DNA from: an uncultured Bulleidia sp.
Lineage (GTDB): Bacteria; Bacillota_I; Bacilli_A; Erysipelotrichales; Erysipelotrichaceae
Length of the DNA stretch: 44,489 nucleotides
Assembly: GCA_934725105.1 (NCBI GenBank)
Contig: CAKVBD010000018.1
Span: 1-44,489 of the forward strand
Direction: 5' to 3'
Shown: positions 7,963 through 15,536 of the stretch, piece after piece
Position numbering within the stretch: the first letter of the stretch is position 1
Layout of the letters: each line of letters begins with the position of its first letter
Made by a program: the position numbers and the translations under genes
The notes under the pieces: generated by a model
Seen by the model: the letters and a program-made list of their open reading frames with translations, nothing else
Database searches by the model: none
What the model was told of the DNA's origin: nothing

Positions 7963-8805
7963 ATGTATATGGCAAATAAAACGTTAGAAAAATACGACAT
8001 CCATGTTTTTTCATCATTGAACAAACAAAACATCCCTGGAATCATTGCAATCGAGAATTACAAAGAAATCGATGGCATGCTTTATGTATTGGAAGAAACA
8101 ATTGAAGGAAATACACTACAGGAATATCTCAATGAAGGCATTTCTTTGAAACTAAAGAAATACTTCATGAATGAAATATTGAAAACAATACAGATTCTGC
8201 ATCATCATTCTCCAATAATCATTCTTGGAAACTTAGATCCTGCTTCAATCTGGATCACATCGAATGACAAAGTAAAGATTTCTGTTGGTGAACAGGCACG
8301 TGCAGATGATTCAGAAACAATAGATATTAAATGCATTGGCTATCTATTAAAAACAATGTTTCCGAATCATGAATATGATGTTTTAGCAATGCAATGTATT
8401 CAGAAAGAATTCACAACCATAGAAGAAGTCATTTCCGTATTCAAGCATCATCGAACGATTGATGGAATCAATATTCCAGGATTCCGAAGCAAAAAGCTTT
8501 CCCATATGATTATCGCAGGCATTGCCTATGTTTTAATCATTGCTTCTTGCTTCAGTGGAGATGTCATCTGGAATGATATGATTATCACCCAGCCTGTATT
8601 CACTACACTTTATCGCCTCCTGCATCTAACAAGCTGTATTGCGATCATTGATATTTGTACACACTGGACATCACTCTTTGATGAATTCCCATGCATGAGT
8701 GATACAAATCCATATAAAAGAATGCTCGGACGCTGCATCGCAATTATCATAATCCTTGTGATTACTGTATTGATATTGATGGGATTAGACAAAATACTGC
8801 TATAA
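7963..8805 (+). CDS. Membrane-anchored protein kinase-like protein, probably a pseudokinase
   Basis: Residues about 8-165 resemble a shortened Ser/Thr kinase fold: YVLEETIEGNTLQEYL matches the hinge and following helix, and ILGNLDPASIWIT stands where HRDLKPxNIL normally lies. The catalytic Asp is replaced (LGNLD retains only the later Asp), and the DFG position reads SVGE, so phosphotransfer looks unlikely. An obvious glycine-rich loop and VAIK lysine are also missing at the N-terminus. Three hydrophobic segments follow (about 185-208, 213-236, 258-278), making a C-terminal membrane anchor. The start is ATG 7963 or 7969. It is monocistronic between an extended -10 promoter and a strong terminator. 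Its partner is unknown. Confidence 0.55.
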   Translation: MYMANKTLEKYDIHVFSSLNKQNIPGIIAIENYKEIDGMLYVLEETIEGNTLQEYLNEGISLKLKKYFMNEILKTIQILHHHSPIIILGNLDPASIWITSNDKVKISVGEQARADDSETIDIKCIGYLLKTMFPNHEYDVLAMQCIQKEFTTIEEVISVFKHHRTIDGINIPGFRSKKLSHMIIAGIAYVLIIASCFSGDVIWNDMIITQPVFTTLYRLLHLTSCIAIIDICTHWTSLFDEFPCMSDTNPYKRMLGRCIAIIIILVITVLILMGLDKILL

Positions 8806-8806
8806 A

Positions 8807-8836
8807 AAAAGTAGAGAAGCAAAATTCTCTACTTTT
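8807..8836. terminator. Bidirectional intrinsic terminator
   Basis: A 12-bp perfect stem (AAAAGTAGAGAA and complement) with a 6-nt loop gives U-tracts in both directions, separating the plus-strand pseudokinase gene from the convergent minus-strand lysine-rich gene. Confidence 0.9.
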
Positions 8837-8844
8837 CATATAAT

Positions 8845-9414
8845 TTATCTTTCGAAATACTTTTTGCGATCTTCGGATAAGTTATCGCAGTAGTAACGTA
8901 CAGATAATGCTGGGCTAACCTTGTTAGCACCTGTTGGTTCAACTACGAATACGTCACCTTCAAGCATGCAGTTCATGATAGCCTGACATGTTGTATCAAG
9001 GTTATCTACACCTGCTTCAACTTCTGTTAAAAGATCATTTGCATTAACTTCGATATAGAGCCAATCCATTGCATGTGCTTCGCCCTTCTTCCAGTTTATG
9101 ATGTCTTCATAATCCTTTACAGACTTCTTATTAACAACTGGTTCTTCAACCTTCTTTGTTGTCTTCTTTGTTGTTGTCTTCTTTGCAGCAGGCTTCTTAG
9201 CAGCTGTCTTCTTTGTTGCTGGTTTTTTAGCTGTTGCTTTTTCTACAGTTTCTTTTTTATCTGCAGCCTTTTTCGCTGTTGCTTTCTTAGGAGCAGCCTT
9301 TGTAGTTGTTTTCTTAGCAGTTGTCTTTTTTACAGTAGTTTCCTTTGTAGCTTCTTCTGTATTTACTGCTGCTTTTGTAGTCTCAGCTGTGGAGACTGTT
9401 TTCTTTGCTGGCAT
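8845..9414 (-). CDS. Histone H1-like lysine/alanine/threonine-rich protein with a C-terminal unknown domain
   Basis: About the first 95 of 189 residues are almost only Lys, Ala and Thr in AKK/TKK/PAKK repeats, like the tails of bacterial histone-H1-like and mycobacterial HupB proteins, and should bind DNA or RNA non-specifically. The remaining ~95 residues form a normal-composition domain (INWKKGEAHAMDWLYIEV, then SVRYYCDNLSEDRKKYF) that I do not recognise. The start is the second ATG (9414): AGGGAGGT is 7 nt before it but abuts the first ATG (9420). A TGC-TATAAT promoter precedes it. The strong promoter and ribosome site suggest abundant expression. A nucleoid or ribosome-associated role is inference. 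Confidence 0.65.
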   Translation of the reverse strand: MPAKKTVSTAETTKAAVNTEEATKETTVKKTTAKKTTTKAAPKKATAKKAADKKETVEKATAKKPATKKTAAKKPAAKKTTTKKTTKKVEEPVVNKKSVKDYEDIINWKKGEAHAMDWLYIEVNANDLLTEVEAGVDNLDTTCQAIMNCMLEGDVFVVEPTGANKVSPALSVRYYCDNLSEDRKKYFER

Positions 9415-9440
9415 GATCATACCTCCCTTTATATATTCAA

Positions 9441-9449
9441 ATTATAGCA
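9441..9449 (-). promoter_or_regulatory. Extended -10 promoter (TGC-TATAAT) of the lysine-rich gene
   Basis: On the minus strand TG-C-TATAAT is a consensus extended -10 element, placed about 28 bp before the start codon and ahead of the AGGGAGGT ribosome site. The -35 region is weak. Confidence 0.65.
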
Positions 9450-9527
9450 TAATTATCATAAGACATACATTTATTTCACAAGTTTTCCAATAACATGTGA
9501 TATCATTAAAGCAAGAAAGAAGTCAGT

Positions 9528-10985
9528 ATGATCATTGATAGAAAAGGAATGCAGAAAATCGAGTCTTTATCAGGCTTTTCATCACTAGAAATCATGGAAA
9601 CGGTATCTAGACTCATCGCAGATAAAATCATGCATGCATTTTCTAAGCAAGATAACATTGTTGTACTTGCAGGAAAAGGAAATAATGGTGGAGATGGGTA
9701 TACCATTTGTAAATATTTAAAAGAGTATTCATTTAAAATTCTTCCCATTGATGGAGAACCCGTCAGCAACGAAGCAATCAAAGCAAAAAACAATATTGAC
9801 CCACACTCTATTTACACATACCAGAAAAAATTCATTGATGAAGCAGATTTAATTATTGATGCGGTATATGGATTTTCTTATCATGGTGAATTAAAGAAGA
9901 ATATTCGAAATATTTTTCGATATGTCAATCAATCCAATAAAACTGTTTATTCCATTGATATCAACAGTGGTGCTGAAGCAGACAGTGATTATCATGATCT
10001 AGATGCAATTCATTCAACAATTACATTTGCATTGGATTGCTACAAACCATTTCATATGCTTCAAAAAGAACACCAATTATTTGATACATGTGAATTGATT
10101 GATTTACATTTACCACACACAATTCCAACAAAATATTACGAAATGAATGAAGACCGATTCTTTTCTCTGTTTCCAAAAAAGCCAGTCAATGCATATAAAG
10201 GAACATATGGAAAGACATATCTAGTTGGAGGAAGCTATGGATGTGCTGGTGCGTTAAGTTTAAATATCATAGGAGCTAAAACAGTAGGCACTCCCTATAT
10301 CAATGTTTCCTGTCCAGATGAAATCTATCCCATTGTAGCTGCACATCATATTACGCCGGTATTTCACCCATTCAACTATAACAACTACGAAGAAAAACTA
10401 TATCCACGCATCAAAGAAGCAAAAGCAATTGCATTTGGTTCTGGTGCAGTCTATATGCCACGTAAAGTTGAATGCATGGATATGATTCTACAGGAATCTA
10501 CACAGCCCGTCATCCTAGATGCAGAAGCATTACGCATGCTTGTGAAAAACACATGGATATTAAGATTTGTAAGCTGTCCAGTCATCATCACTCCACATTT
10601 AGGAGAATTTGCTTCCATCTGCAATCAGCCAATTGAAGTCATCAAAGATCATAAATTAGAGTATGCAAAGCAATTCGCCCTCAAAAACAAAGTCTATGTT
10701 GTATTAAAAGGACCAAACACAATCATTGTTTCTCCAAATGAAGACGTATATATCAACCAAAGTGGGAACCAGTCATTAGCACAGGCAGGCTCAGGAGATC
10801 TGCTTGTTGGAATCCTTGCAGGACTATTAACAATGACAACGGATATCTTCCATGCATTATGCATGGGTGTATGGTTACATGGATATCTTGCAGATTATGG
10901 AAACAAAATTTATTCTAGACAATCATTTCCAATTGAAAAATATCCTGAAATCATGAATGAAGTATTTAAAAATCACGGACTCTGA
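9528..10985 (+). CDS. nnr: Bifunctional NAD(P)H-hydrate epimerase / ADP-dependent NAD(P)H-hydrate dehydratase
   Basis: This enzyme repairs hydrated NADH and NADPH: the N-terminal domain epimerises R- and S-NAD(P)HX, the C-terminal domain dehydrates the S form using ADP. In the 485-residue chain GKGNNGGDGYTICKYL (about 47-62) and DLIIDAVYGFSYHG mark the YjeF-N epimerase. From about residue 215, GTYGKTYLVGGSYGCAGA, ITPHLGEFASI, VVLKGPNTIIVSP and QAGSGDLLVGILAGLL mark the ribokinase-fold dehydratase, with GSGD holding the catalytic Asp (usually GTGD). A purine-rich AAGAAAGAAG precedes the ATG. The gene stands alone, ending in a terminator that overlaps its stop codon. Confidence 0.93.
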   Translation: MIIDRKGMQKIESLSGFSSLEIMETVSRLIADKIMHAFSKQDNIVVLAGKGNNGGDGYTICKYLKEYSFKILPIDGEPVSNEAIKAKNNIDPHSIYTYQKKFIDEADLIIDAVYGFSYHGELKKNIRNIFRYVNQSNKTVYSIDINSGAEADSDYHDLDAIHSTITFALDCYKPFHMLQKEHQLFDTCELIDLHLPHTIPTKYYEMNEDRFFSLFPKKPVNAYKGTYGKTYLVGGSYGCAGALSLNIIGAKTVGTPYINVSCPDEIYPIVAAHHITPVFHPFNYNNYEEKLYPRIKEAKAIAFGSGAVYMPRKVECMDMILQESTQPVILDAEALRMLVKNTWILRFVSCPVIITPHLGEFASICNQPIEVIKDHKLEYAKQFALKNKVYVVLKGPNTIIVSPNEDVYINQSGNQSLAQAGSGDLLVGILAGLLTMTTDIFHALCMGVWLHGYLADYGNKIYSRQSFPIEKYPEIMNEVFKNHGL

Positions 10986-11000
10986 TCCGTGATTTCTTTT
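10970..11000. terminator. Intrinsic terminator between convergent genes
   Basis: The stem AAATCACGGA with complement TCCGTGATTT (10970-10979 and 10986-10995, 6-nt loop) is followed by TCTTTTT on plus. The nnr stop codon lies in the loop region. Confidence 0.85.
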
Positions 11001-11257
11001 TATCCTTTTAAACCTTCTTCTTGTCTTTGCATGTTTTCTACAACAACGTCATAGATATCACCAATAGACTGACCATATTCAAGAATCTGCCATGGTTCAT
11101 TTGTATGGAAATGAATCTTGATTAAAGTATCATCACCAACAACTAACAGACAGTCACCTTTGAAATGTTCTGTAATATAGTCATTGATCTTATCTTCATC
11201 AAGATCATGACCATCAATCAATAACTGTGTATCAAATTTAAATTCTAACTGTTCCAT
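11000..11257 (-). CDS. Stand-alone FakA/YloV middle-domain-like small protein
   Basis: All 85 residues match the layout of the middle domain of FakA (YloV, Dak-phosphatase), the ATP-binding subunit of fatty acid kinase: CLLVVGDDTLIKIHFHTNEP followed by an ILEYGQSIGD helix and VVVENMQRQEE corresponds to the family's VVGDDxLxKVHVHTNxPG...ENMxxQ. The ATP-binding Dak2 domain and the C-terminal DegV-like domain are both absent, and the metal-binding YCTE motif usually preceding this region is missing. It is intact with a good upstream AGGA-like site, so it is not simply a broken gene end. Convergent with nnr and downstream of the glycoside hydrolase. Confidence 0.6.
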   Translation of the reverse strand: MEQLEFKFDTQLLIDGHDLDEDKINDYITEHFKGDCLLVVGDDTLIKIHFHTNEPWQILEYGQSIGDIYDVVVENMQRQEEGLKG

Positions 11258-11314
11258 AATTCCTCCAATGAATATTCACATTTTAACACTGATCATTACC
11301 AATGTCATTTAACA

Positions 11315-13336
11315 TCATTCGCTGCGTTTAAAGAAGCTGACAGGTACATCTAAATTATCAATTTCTTTTTCTTTCTCTTCTTCATCATCTGTGTGAAAAA
11401 CAGGAATCGAAGCTGTAACGATTTCAGGAAGTTCTGCTTCATCATCACTTTCCTCTTTCACTTCACTCAGATCCAGATCTTCTTCCTTCACTTCTTCGGC
11501 TTCCTCTTTGATTTCCACTCCTTCTGGATCTTCTTTGATTTCAACTTCTTCACTGATATCTTCATCCAGATCATTTTCAACAATTTCCTCTTCTTCATCA
11601 AAAGGTTTCATTTGTTGAACTTTTTCTTTGATCGTTGTTGGTTCAAGGTAATCTTCTTCATCCAGATCATCATGAATCAATGGTGTTTTTTGTACTGGTG
11701 GAATCTCCTGAGGTTCTTCTTTCTTTTCTTCCGCTTCTACAAATGGATGTTCTTCTTTTAAACGAACAGATTTATATTCAGAATCAACTTCACGAATCAA
11801 ATCCGCTTCACTTGCTTTTTTCAGTCTAACAGCCATGTATTGCTTTGAAGGCAGTGCAATTCTAAAGCGACCGTGGAATACACCTGCATAGCGAATTGTC
11901 ATATTCCATGTATCAATCACATCAACTGCGTAATCCGTTTCATCATCAATAAAGAAATCTCTGCATCCAGGTCTTTGGAAACCAAAATAGAAAATATATT
12001 GGCCTTTTGCCTTTTCTTCCTTATCATTTTCACTAACAGCACATGTACTGTCCCATTCAATTTGATGAGGCGCAATTTCACTGCCATTCATTTCCTGCAT
12101 AATTTGTTTCAAGAAACCAAATCTCAAATGGCTTTCTCCATGCAGCTTTCCACCATGAGACCACCATAAGATATTATTCTCATTCAGATATGTTTCACCA
12201 TGTCCTGGATAGCCGCCACGCATTGCAATTTCCCAGAAACGTCTCACTTCTTCTTCAGCAATCAAGTTGCCCCAGCCATACTGGATATTTCCTTCATAGC
12301 CTGCTTCATCTACAACAACTGGCTTATGATACTGTTCTCTGAGTTCATTTGTAACTTCTACTGTTTTGTATAAGTCAATTCTCTGGTAGGAAACATGTGT
12401 AATCCAATCCTTAGACTGATCATATACTTTCAAGCAGTTGTGAATTGAACGCAAATGATGATATGGATCATTCTTTACAATAACATTTGCAAGATATTCA
12501 AAATCTTCAATAGATTTATTCTGGAAAAGATCCCATTCATTTGCCATTGCCCACCATACATTGCGATATGCCGCAAAACGAGCAATGATATATTTCAAAT
12601 ACAATTCATCTTCTTCTCGACTCATAGAAGAGAAACCCCAGCGATCATATGGATGGAATAAAATCAAATCAGCTTCAATTCCAAGATCACATAACTTCTG
12701 CAGCTGTTCTTCAATATTTCTAAAATATTCAGGAACAAATCTCGTTTTATCAAAAGCATTGCCTTCACTTTTTCCCATGTAATCCATGAAGTTGCTTTCA
12801 TTTAGTATAGAAGCATCCATTGGTGTTCCAACATATGGAAAATATTCTGGATCATTAAAATTATATACATAGTGTTTTGGAAAAATGCAGAAGCGTAATT
12901 TATTGAAAGATGAGTCTTGTAATGTTTTGAGTGTCTGTTCCTTTGTCTGTTCGTTTTGTAAATGCCATACATATGCTGTTGTACCAATGGAAATATATGG
13001 TGTTCCATCAGCATATGAAAAATGATACGTATCCTGTACATGCACTGAACCATGATTATTTTCTTTTGGTGGATCTACCACGAATGTTCCAGAAAATACC
13101 TGTTTTGTAAAAGTTGCATGTAAGACAAAAGAATATTCTCCTTCATAAGAAGGCATAAAACGAATTCTATAAATGCCATCCCCATCATAAAAACCATTAA
13201 CGCACACACTTTCATCTTTCGATGTAAAGATACCTGTCAATGTCTGTTCAACAAATGGATTACCTTCGTCTGTTCCATTCAAAGATACTTCAAAAACACC
13301 CCATCGATTTACATGGATTACTTTCTCTAGTCCCAT
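11315..13336 (-). CDS. Cytoplasmic glycoside hydrolase (DUF5060-DUF4038-DUF5605) with an acidic C-terminal tail
   Basis: In this 673-residue protein, residues ~1-80 form the beta-sandwich DUF5060 (NRWGVFEVSLNG start), ~90-400 the TIM-barrel DUF4038 (apiosidase-like clan), and ~430-530 a DUF5605-type beta domain. Likely catalytic glutamates are in WWAMANEWDLF (acid/base Asn-Glu) and VVVDEAGYEG (nucleophile). There is no signal peptide, so it would act on imported oligosaccharides. The last ~125 residues are extremely acidic, low complexity (runs such as EIKEEAEEVKEEDLDLSE), ending in a short basic-aromatic patch FFKRSE. I choose ATG 13336 because AGGGGG lies 7 nt upstream. The substrate is unknown. 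No sugar transporter lies beside it. Confidence 0.8.
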   Translation of the reverse strand: MGLEKVIHVNRWGVFEVSLNGTDEGNPFVEQTLTGIFTSKDESVCVNGFYDGDGIYRIRFMPSYEGEYSFVLHATFTKQVFSGTFVVDPPKENNHGSVHVQDTYHFSYADGTPYISIGTTAYVWHLQNEQTKEQTLKTLQDSSFNKLRFCIFPKHYVYNFNDPEYFPYVGTPMDASILNESNFMDYMGKSEGNAFDKTRFVPEYFRNIEEQLQKLCDLGIEADLILFHPYDRWGFSSMSREEDELYLKYIIARFAAYRNVWWAMANEWDLFQNKSIEDFEYLANVIVKNDPYHHLRSIHNCLKVYDQSKDWITHVSYQRIDLYKTVEVTNELREQYHKPVVVDEAGYEGNIQYGWGNLIAEEEVRRFWEIAMRGGYPGHGETYLNENNILWWSHGGKLHGESHLRFGFLKQIMQEMNGSEIAPHQIEWDSTCAVSENDKEEKAKGQYIFYFGFQRPGCRDFFIDDETDYAVDVIDTWNMTIRYAGVFHGRFRIALPSKQYMAVRLKKASEADLIREVDSEYKSVRLKEEHPFVEAEEKKEEPQEIPPVQKTPLIHDDLDEEDYLEPTTIKEKVQQMKPFDEEEEIVENDLDEDISEEVEIKEDPEGVEIKEEAEEVKEEDLDLSEVKEESDDEAELPEIVTASIPVFHTDDEEEKEKEIDNLDVPVSFFKRSE

Positions 13337-13411
13337 AAATTTCCCCCTGTTTGTATTTTTATACACGTATTTTACAATATTTACGCTCACTTCGGTATGA
13401 AATACGAAAGA

Positions 13412-13434
13412 AATCGGACAAATTTTGCCCGATT
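13412..13434 (-). terminator. Intrinsic terminator after the BceA-like ATPase gene
   Basis: On the minus strand a 10-bp stem (AATCGGGCAA with UUGUCCGAUU, one G-U pair, 3-nt loop) follows the ATPase stop by a few bases and is trailed by TCTTTC. It separates the transporter from the glycoside hydrolase gene. Confidence 0.7.
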
Positions 13435-13441
13435 CTATTTG

Positions 13442-14215
13442 TTACTTCGCTAAAATTTCTCTAGATTCTCTAGAATTGAGTTCAACGATCTGGTTGAAAT
13501 ATTCATCCTGATTCATATCACCCTTGTCCAATACTGTTTCAATATTACCATCCTTGATATATACAAGACGTGTTGTAAAGGATGCAATGAGTGGATCATG
13601 TGTAACCATGACGATCGTTACACCATTTTCTCTATTCATCTTCTGCAGTAACTGTAATAGTTCACTAGAATTCACAGAGTCTAGATTCCCTGTAGGTTCA
13701 TCCGCAACAATGATATGTGGATTATTGATCAGTGCTCTACAGATAGCTCCACGCTGTCTTTGACCGCCAGAGCATTCATTTGGATATTTATGAAGCAGAG
13801 ATGTAATCTGCAGCTCATCTGCCAGATGTTTTACTCTTTTTTCAATTTCTGCTTTAGATACATGTGCAAGTGCTAAAGGCATAGAAATATTTTCATACAT
13901 CGTATGTGTATCTAACAGGTTAAAATCCTGGAAGATAAATCCTAGATTCTGATATCTGAAACGTCCAATTTCATTGGCAGACATAGATCTGACATTCTTG
14001 CCATTGATCAATACTTTTCCTTCCGTACATTCATCAATTGTAGAAATATTATTAATAAATGTAGATTTACCAGAACCACTTGGTCCCATGATACCTACAA
14101 ATTCTCCTTCATGTACCTGGAAATTGATATCATGTAATGCTTCAAACGCATTTGGTGTTGCATAGTTATATACTTTCTTTAAATGAACTGCTTCTAATAC
14201 AATATTTTCTTTCAT
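13442..14215 (-). CDS. ABC transporter ATP-binding protein, BceA/MacB-like
   Basis: The 257-residue ATPase has Walker A GPSGSGKST (about residue 44), Q-loop FIFQDFNLLD, signature CSGGQRQRGAICRAL (Cys in place of the usual Leu before SGG), Walker B IIVADEPTGNLD and H-loop VMVTHD. The long N-terminal segment and the NLLDTHTMYENISMPL region fit the BceA/LolD/MacB group that works with FtsX-type permeases by mechanotransmission. It is 13 bp downstream of the permease gene and ends in a terminator. Role in peptide antibiotic defence is plausible from the family but no BceRS-type two-component genes are present in the window. Confidence 0.85.
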   Translation of the reverse strand: MKENIVLEAVHLKKVYNYATPNAFEALHDINFQVHEGEFVGIMGPSGSGKSTFINNISTIDECTEGKVLINGKNVRSMSANEIGRFRYQNLGFIFQDFNLLDTHTMYENISMPLALAHVSKAEIEKRVKHLADELQITSLLHKYPNECSGGQRQRGAICRALINNPHIIVADEPTGNLDSVNSSELLQLLQKMNRENGVTIVMVTHDPLIASFTTRLVYIKDGNIETVLDKGDMNQDEYFNQIVELNSRESREILAK

Positions 14216-14228
14216 ACAAATTCTCCTG

Positions 14229-15485
14229 TTACTTCTTCAATACAGCGCTTCTGTAATAGAATACAGAAATGACTCCACAAATACAGATTGGAATGATACT
14301 GCCAATCAATAACGTTGACATTGTCTTCATTGTTAACAAGCCACCTATATACAACGTTGCAAATATATTCACGAGATAAATCAAAATAGATACAACGATA
14401 AATAAATATAGGTAGAATACTTCTTTCAAAATAATTCTGCTTTTTGCGGAATCCAGGAAACCAATATGAGACAGTGTTCTAAATTTCAGCTTGCGATCAC
14501 TCACTTCATTTGCAAATTTAAACATAATAGACATCGCAAGTAGAACATTCATAGAAATGTATGTAATTAATACTAAAACCTGATAGATTGGATTGTCTGT
14601 GCTTGTCAGCATGGAAATCAACAATGTTCCACTGACAATAAACAACATCAGACTCAATCGCAATACTTTCAGATCCTGTCTGAAAAATCCAATCGAAACA
14701 ATACTTTCAGCATTCGATATCTTATTTTTAATCAATGTATTCAAGAAAGGTAAGAACAAATCATTTAATACAAGAATATATCCAGCTAAAGATGCAAATG
14801 TACATGGAAGTACCAATTGTTTTTGATAATAGAACATAAGAATTGGTGCAATCCATAATGCAAGATGCAGGAATTTACCAAATACTTTTCCAATCTTGCC
14901 GCCAATATTTAATTCCTTTGGCTGTGGATTTTTTAATCCATTTGGATTCAGTAACTGTGCTGCACTGTTTCTATAGGAGAATGATAAATTCAATAACAAT
15001 GTCCAGAAAATAACATATCCAAGAACAATGAATGCCCATAATACAGATTGAAAATTCAATGTAATTTCAATATCAGTATGCATCATATTCACAAGCAATA
15101 CATTGATCAAAGGCAACATAAACAAGCCACCAATGATTCCTACTGGTAAAGCAACAAGCAGAATTAAAACTGTCTGTAATAACAGATAGCTTGCATTCTG
15201 TGTATAGGTTGCCCCACAAACCAGGCGTACTGCTAGACTCTTCGCTTTATTTTTAATAAAGAAGTCATTCGCAAATACAATTTCAACAGAGCACAAAATG
15301 ACAGAAGCAACCATCAGAATCGTAGGGATATCACTTTTCCCACGAATCATCGTAACACCAACGGCATCACTCATCGCAACTGTGAAAAACAAAAAAATAA
15401 ACATTGATGTAATTGTGAATGTGATCCAACAAAAAAATGTGCGGACCTTATCATTCATCAATGAATTGCACACATCCTTAATCAT
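14229..15485 (-). CDS. FtsX-type ABC permease, BceB-like but lacking the large extracellular domain
   Basis: The 418-residue protein has about ten membrane segments (roughly 20-45, 58-78, 95-120, 140-165, 200-220, 230-250, 285-305, 312-335, 365-390, 395-415), matching BceB in count. BceB proteins are normally over 600 residues, with an extracellular domain of ~200 residues between segments 7 and 8; here segments 7 and 8 are joined by only a few residues (SMLTSTDNPIYQV). The start at MIKDVCNS (15485) is chosen because GGAGG lies 6 nt upstream. A 17-bp-spaced promoter with an internal cre-like operator stands upstream, so the ABC pair forms its own carbon-regulated unit. Confidence 0.75.
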   Translation of the reverse strand: MIKDVCNSLMNDKVRTFFCWITFTITSMFIFLFFTVAMSDAVGVTMIRGKSDIPTILMVASVILCSVEIVFANDFFIKNKAKSLAVRLVCGATYTQNASYLLLQTVLILLVALPVGIIGGLFMLPLINVLLVNMMHTDIEITLNFQSVLWAFIVLGYVIFWTLLLNLSFSYRNSAAQLLNPNGLKNPQPKELNIGGKIGKVFGKFLHLALWIAPILMFYYQKQLVLPCTFASLAGYILVLNDLFLPFLNTLIKNKISNAESIVSIGFFRQDLKVLRLSLMLFIVSGTLLISMLTSTDNPIYQVLVLITYISMNVLLAMSIMFKFANEVSDRKLKFRTLSHIGFLDSAKSRIILKEVFYLYLFIVVSILIYLVNIFATLYIGGLLTMKTMSTLLIGSIIPICICGVISVFYYRSAVLKK

Positions 15486-15507
15486 GAAAACCTCCAAATC
15501 TTGGATT

Positions 15508-15536
15508 ATTTTACATCGTATAGAAAGCGTTTTCAA
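15508..15536 (-). promoter_or_regulatory. Promoter with internal cre-like operator for the BceAB-like transporter
   Basis: On the minus strand TTGAAA (15536-15531) and TAAAAT (15513-15508) are 17 bp apart. TTGAAAACGCTTTCT (15536-15522) overlaps the -35 and spacer and fits every fixed position of the cre consensus WTGNAANCGNWNNCW. A bound CcpA would block RNA polymerase, so repression by preferred sugars is predicted. The -35 overlaps the stop codon of the upstream ADP-ribosyltransferase-like gene. Confidence 0.65.

Noticed and set aside
8845..9414. DNA repeat array or CRISPR-like structure in the AKK-repeat region
   Set aside because: The repeats are irregular coding repeats of Lys, Ala and Thr codons, without constant repeat length or spacers.
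9073..9447. Cys/Leu-rich plus-strand ORF opposite the lysine-rich gene
   Set aside because: Its composition is the mirror of AAG/AAA lysine repeats on the other strand; it lacks a ribosome site and overlaps a better gene.
11393..11761. Phe-rich plus-strand ORF
   Set aside because: It is the antisense reading of the acidic GAA-rich tail of the glycoside hydrolase.
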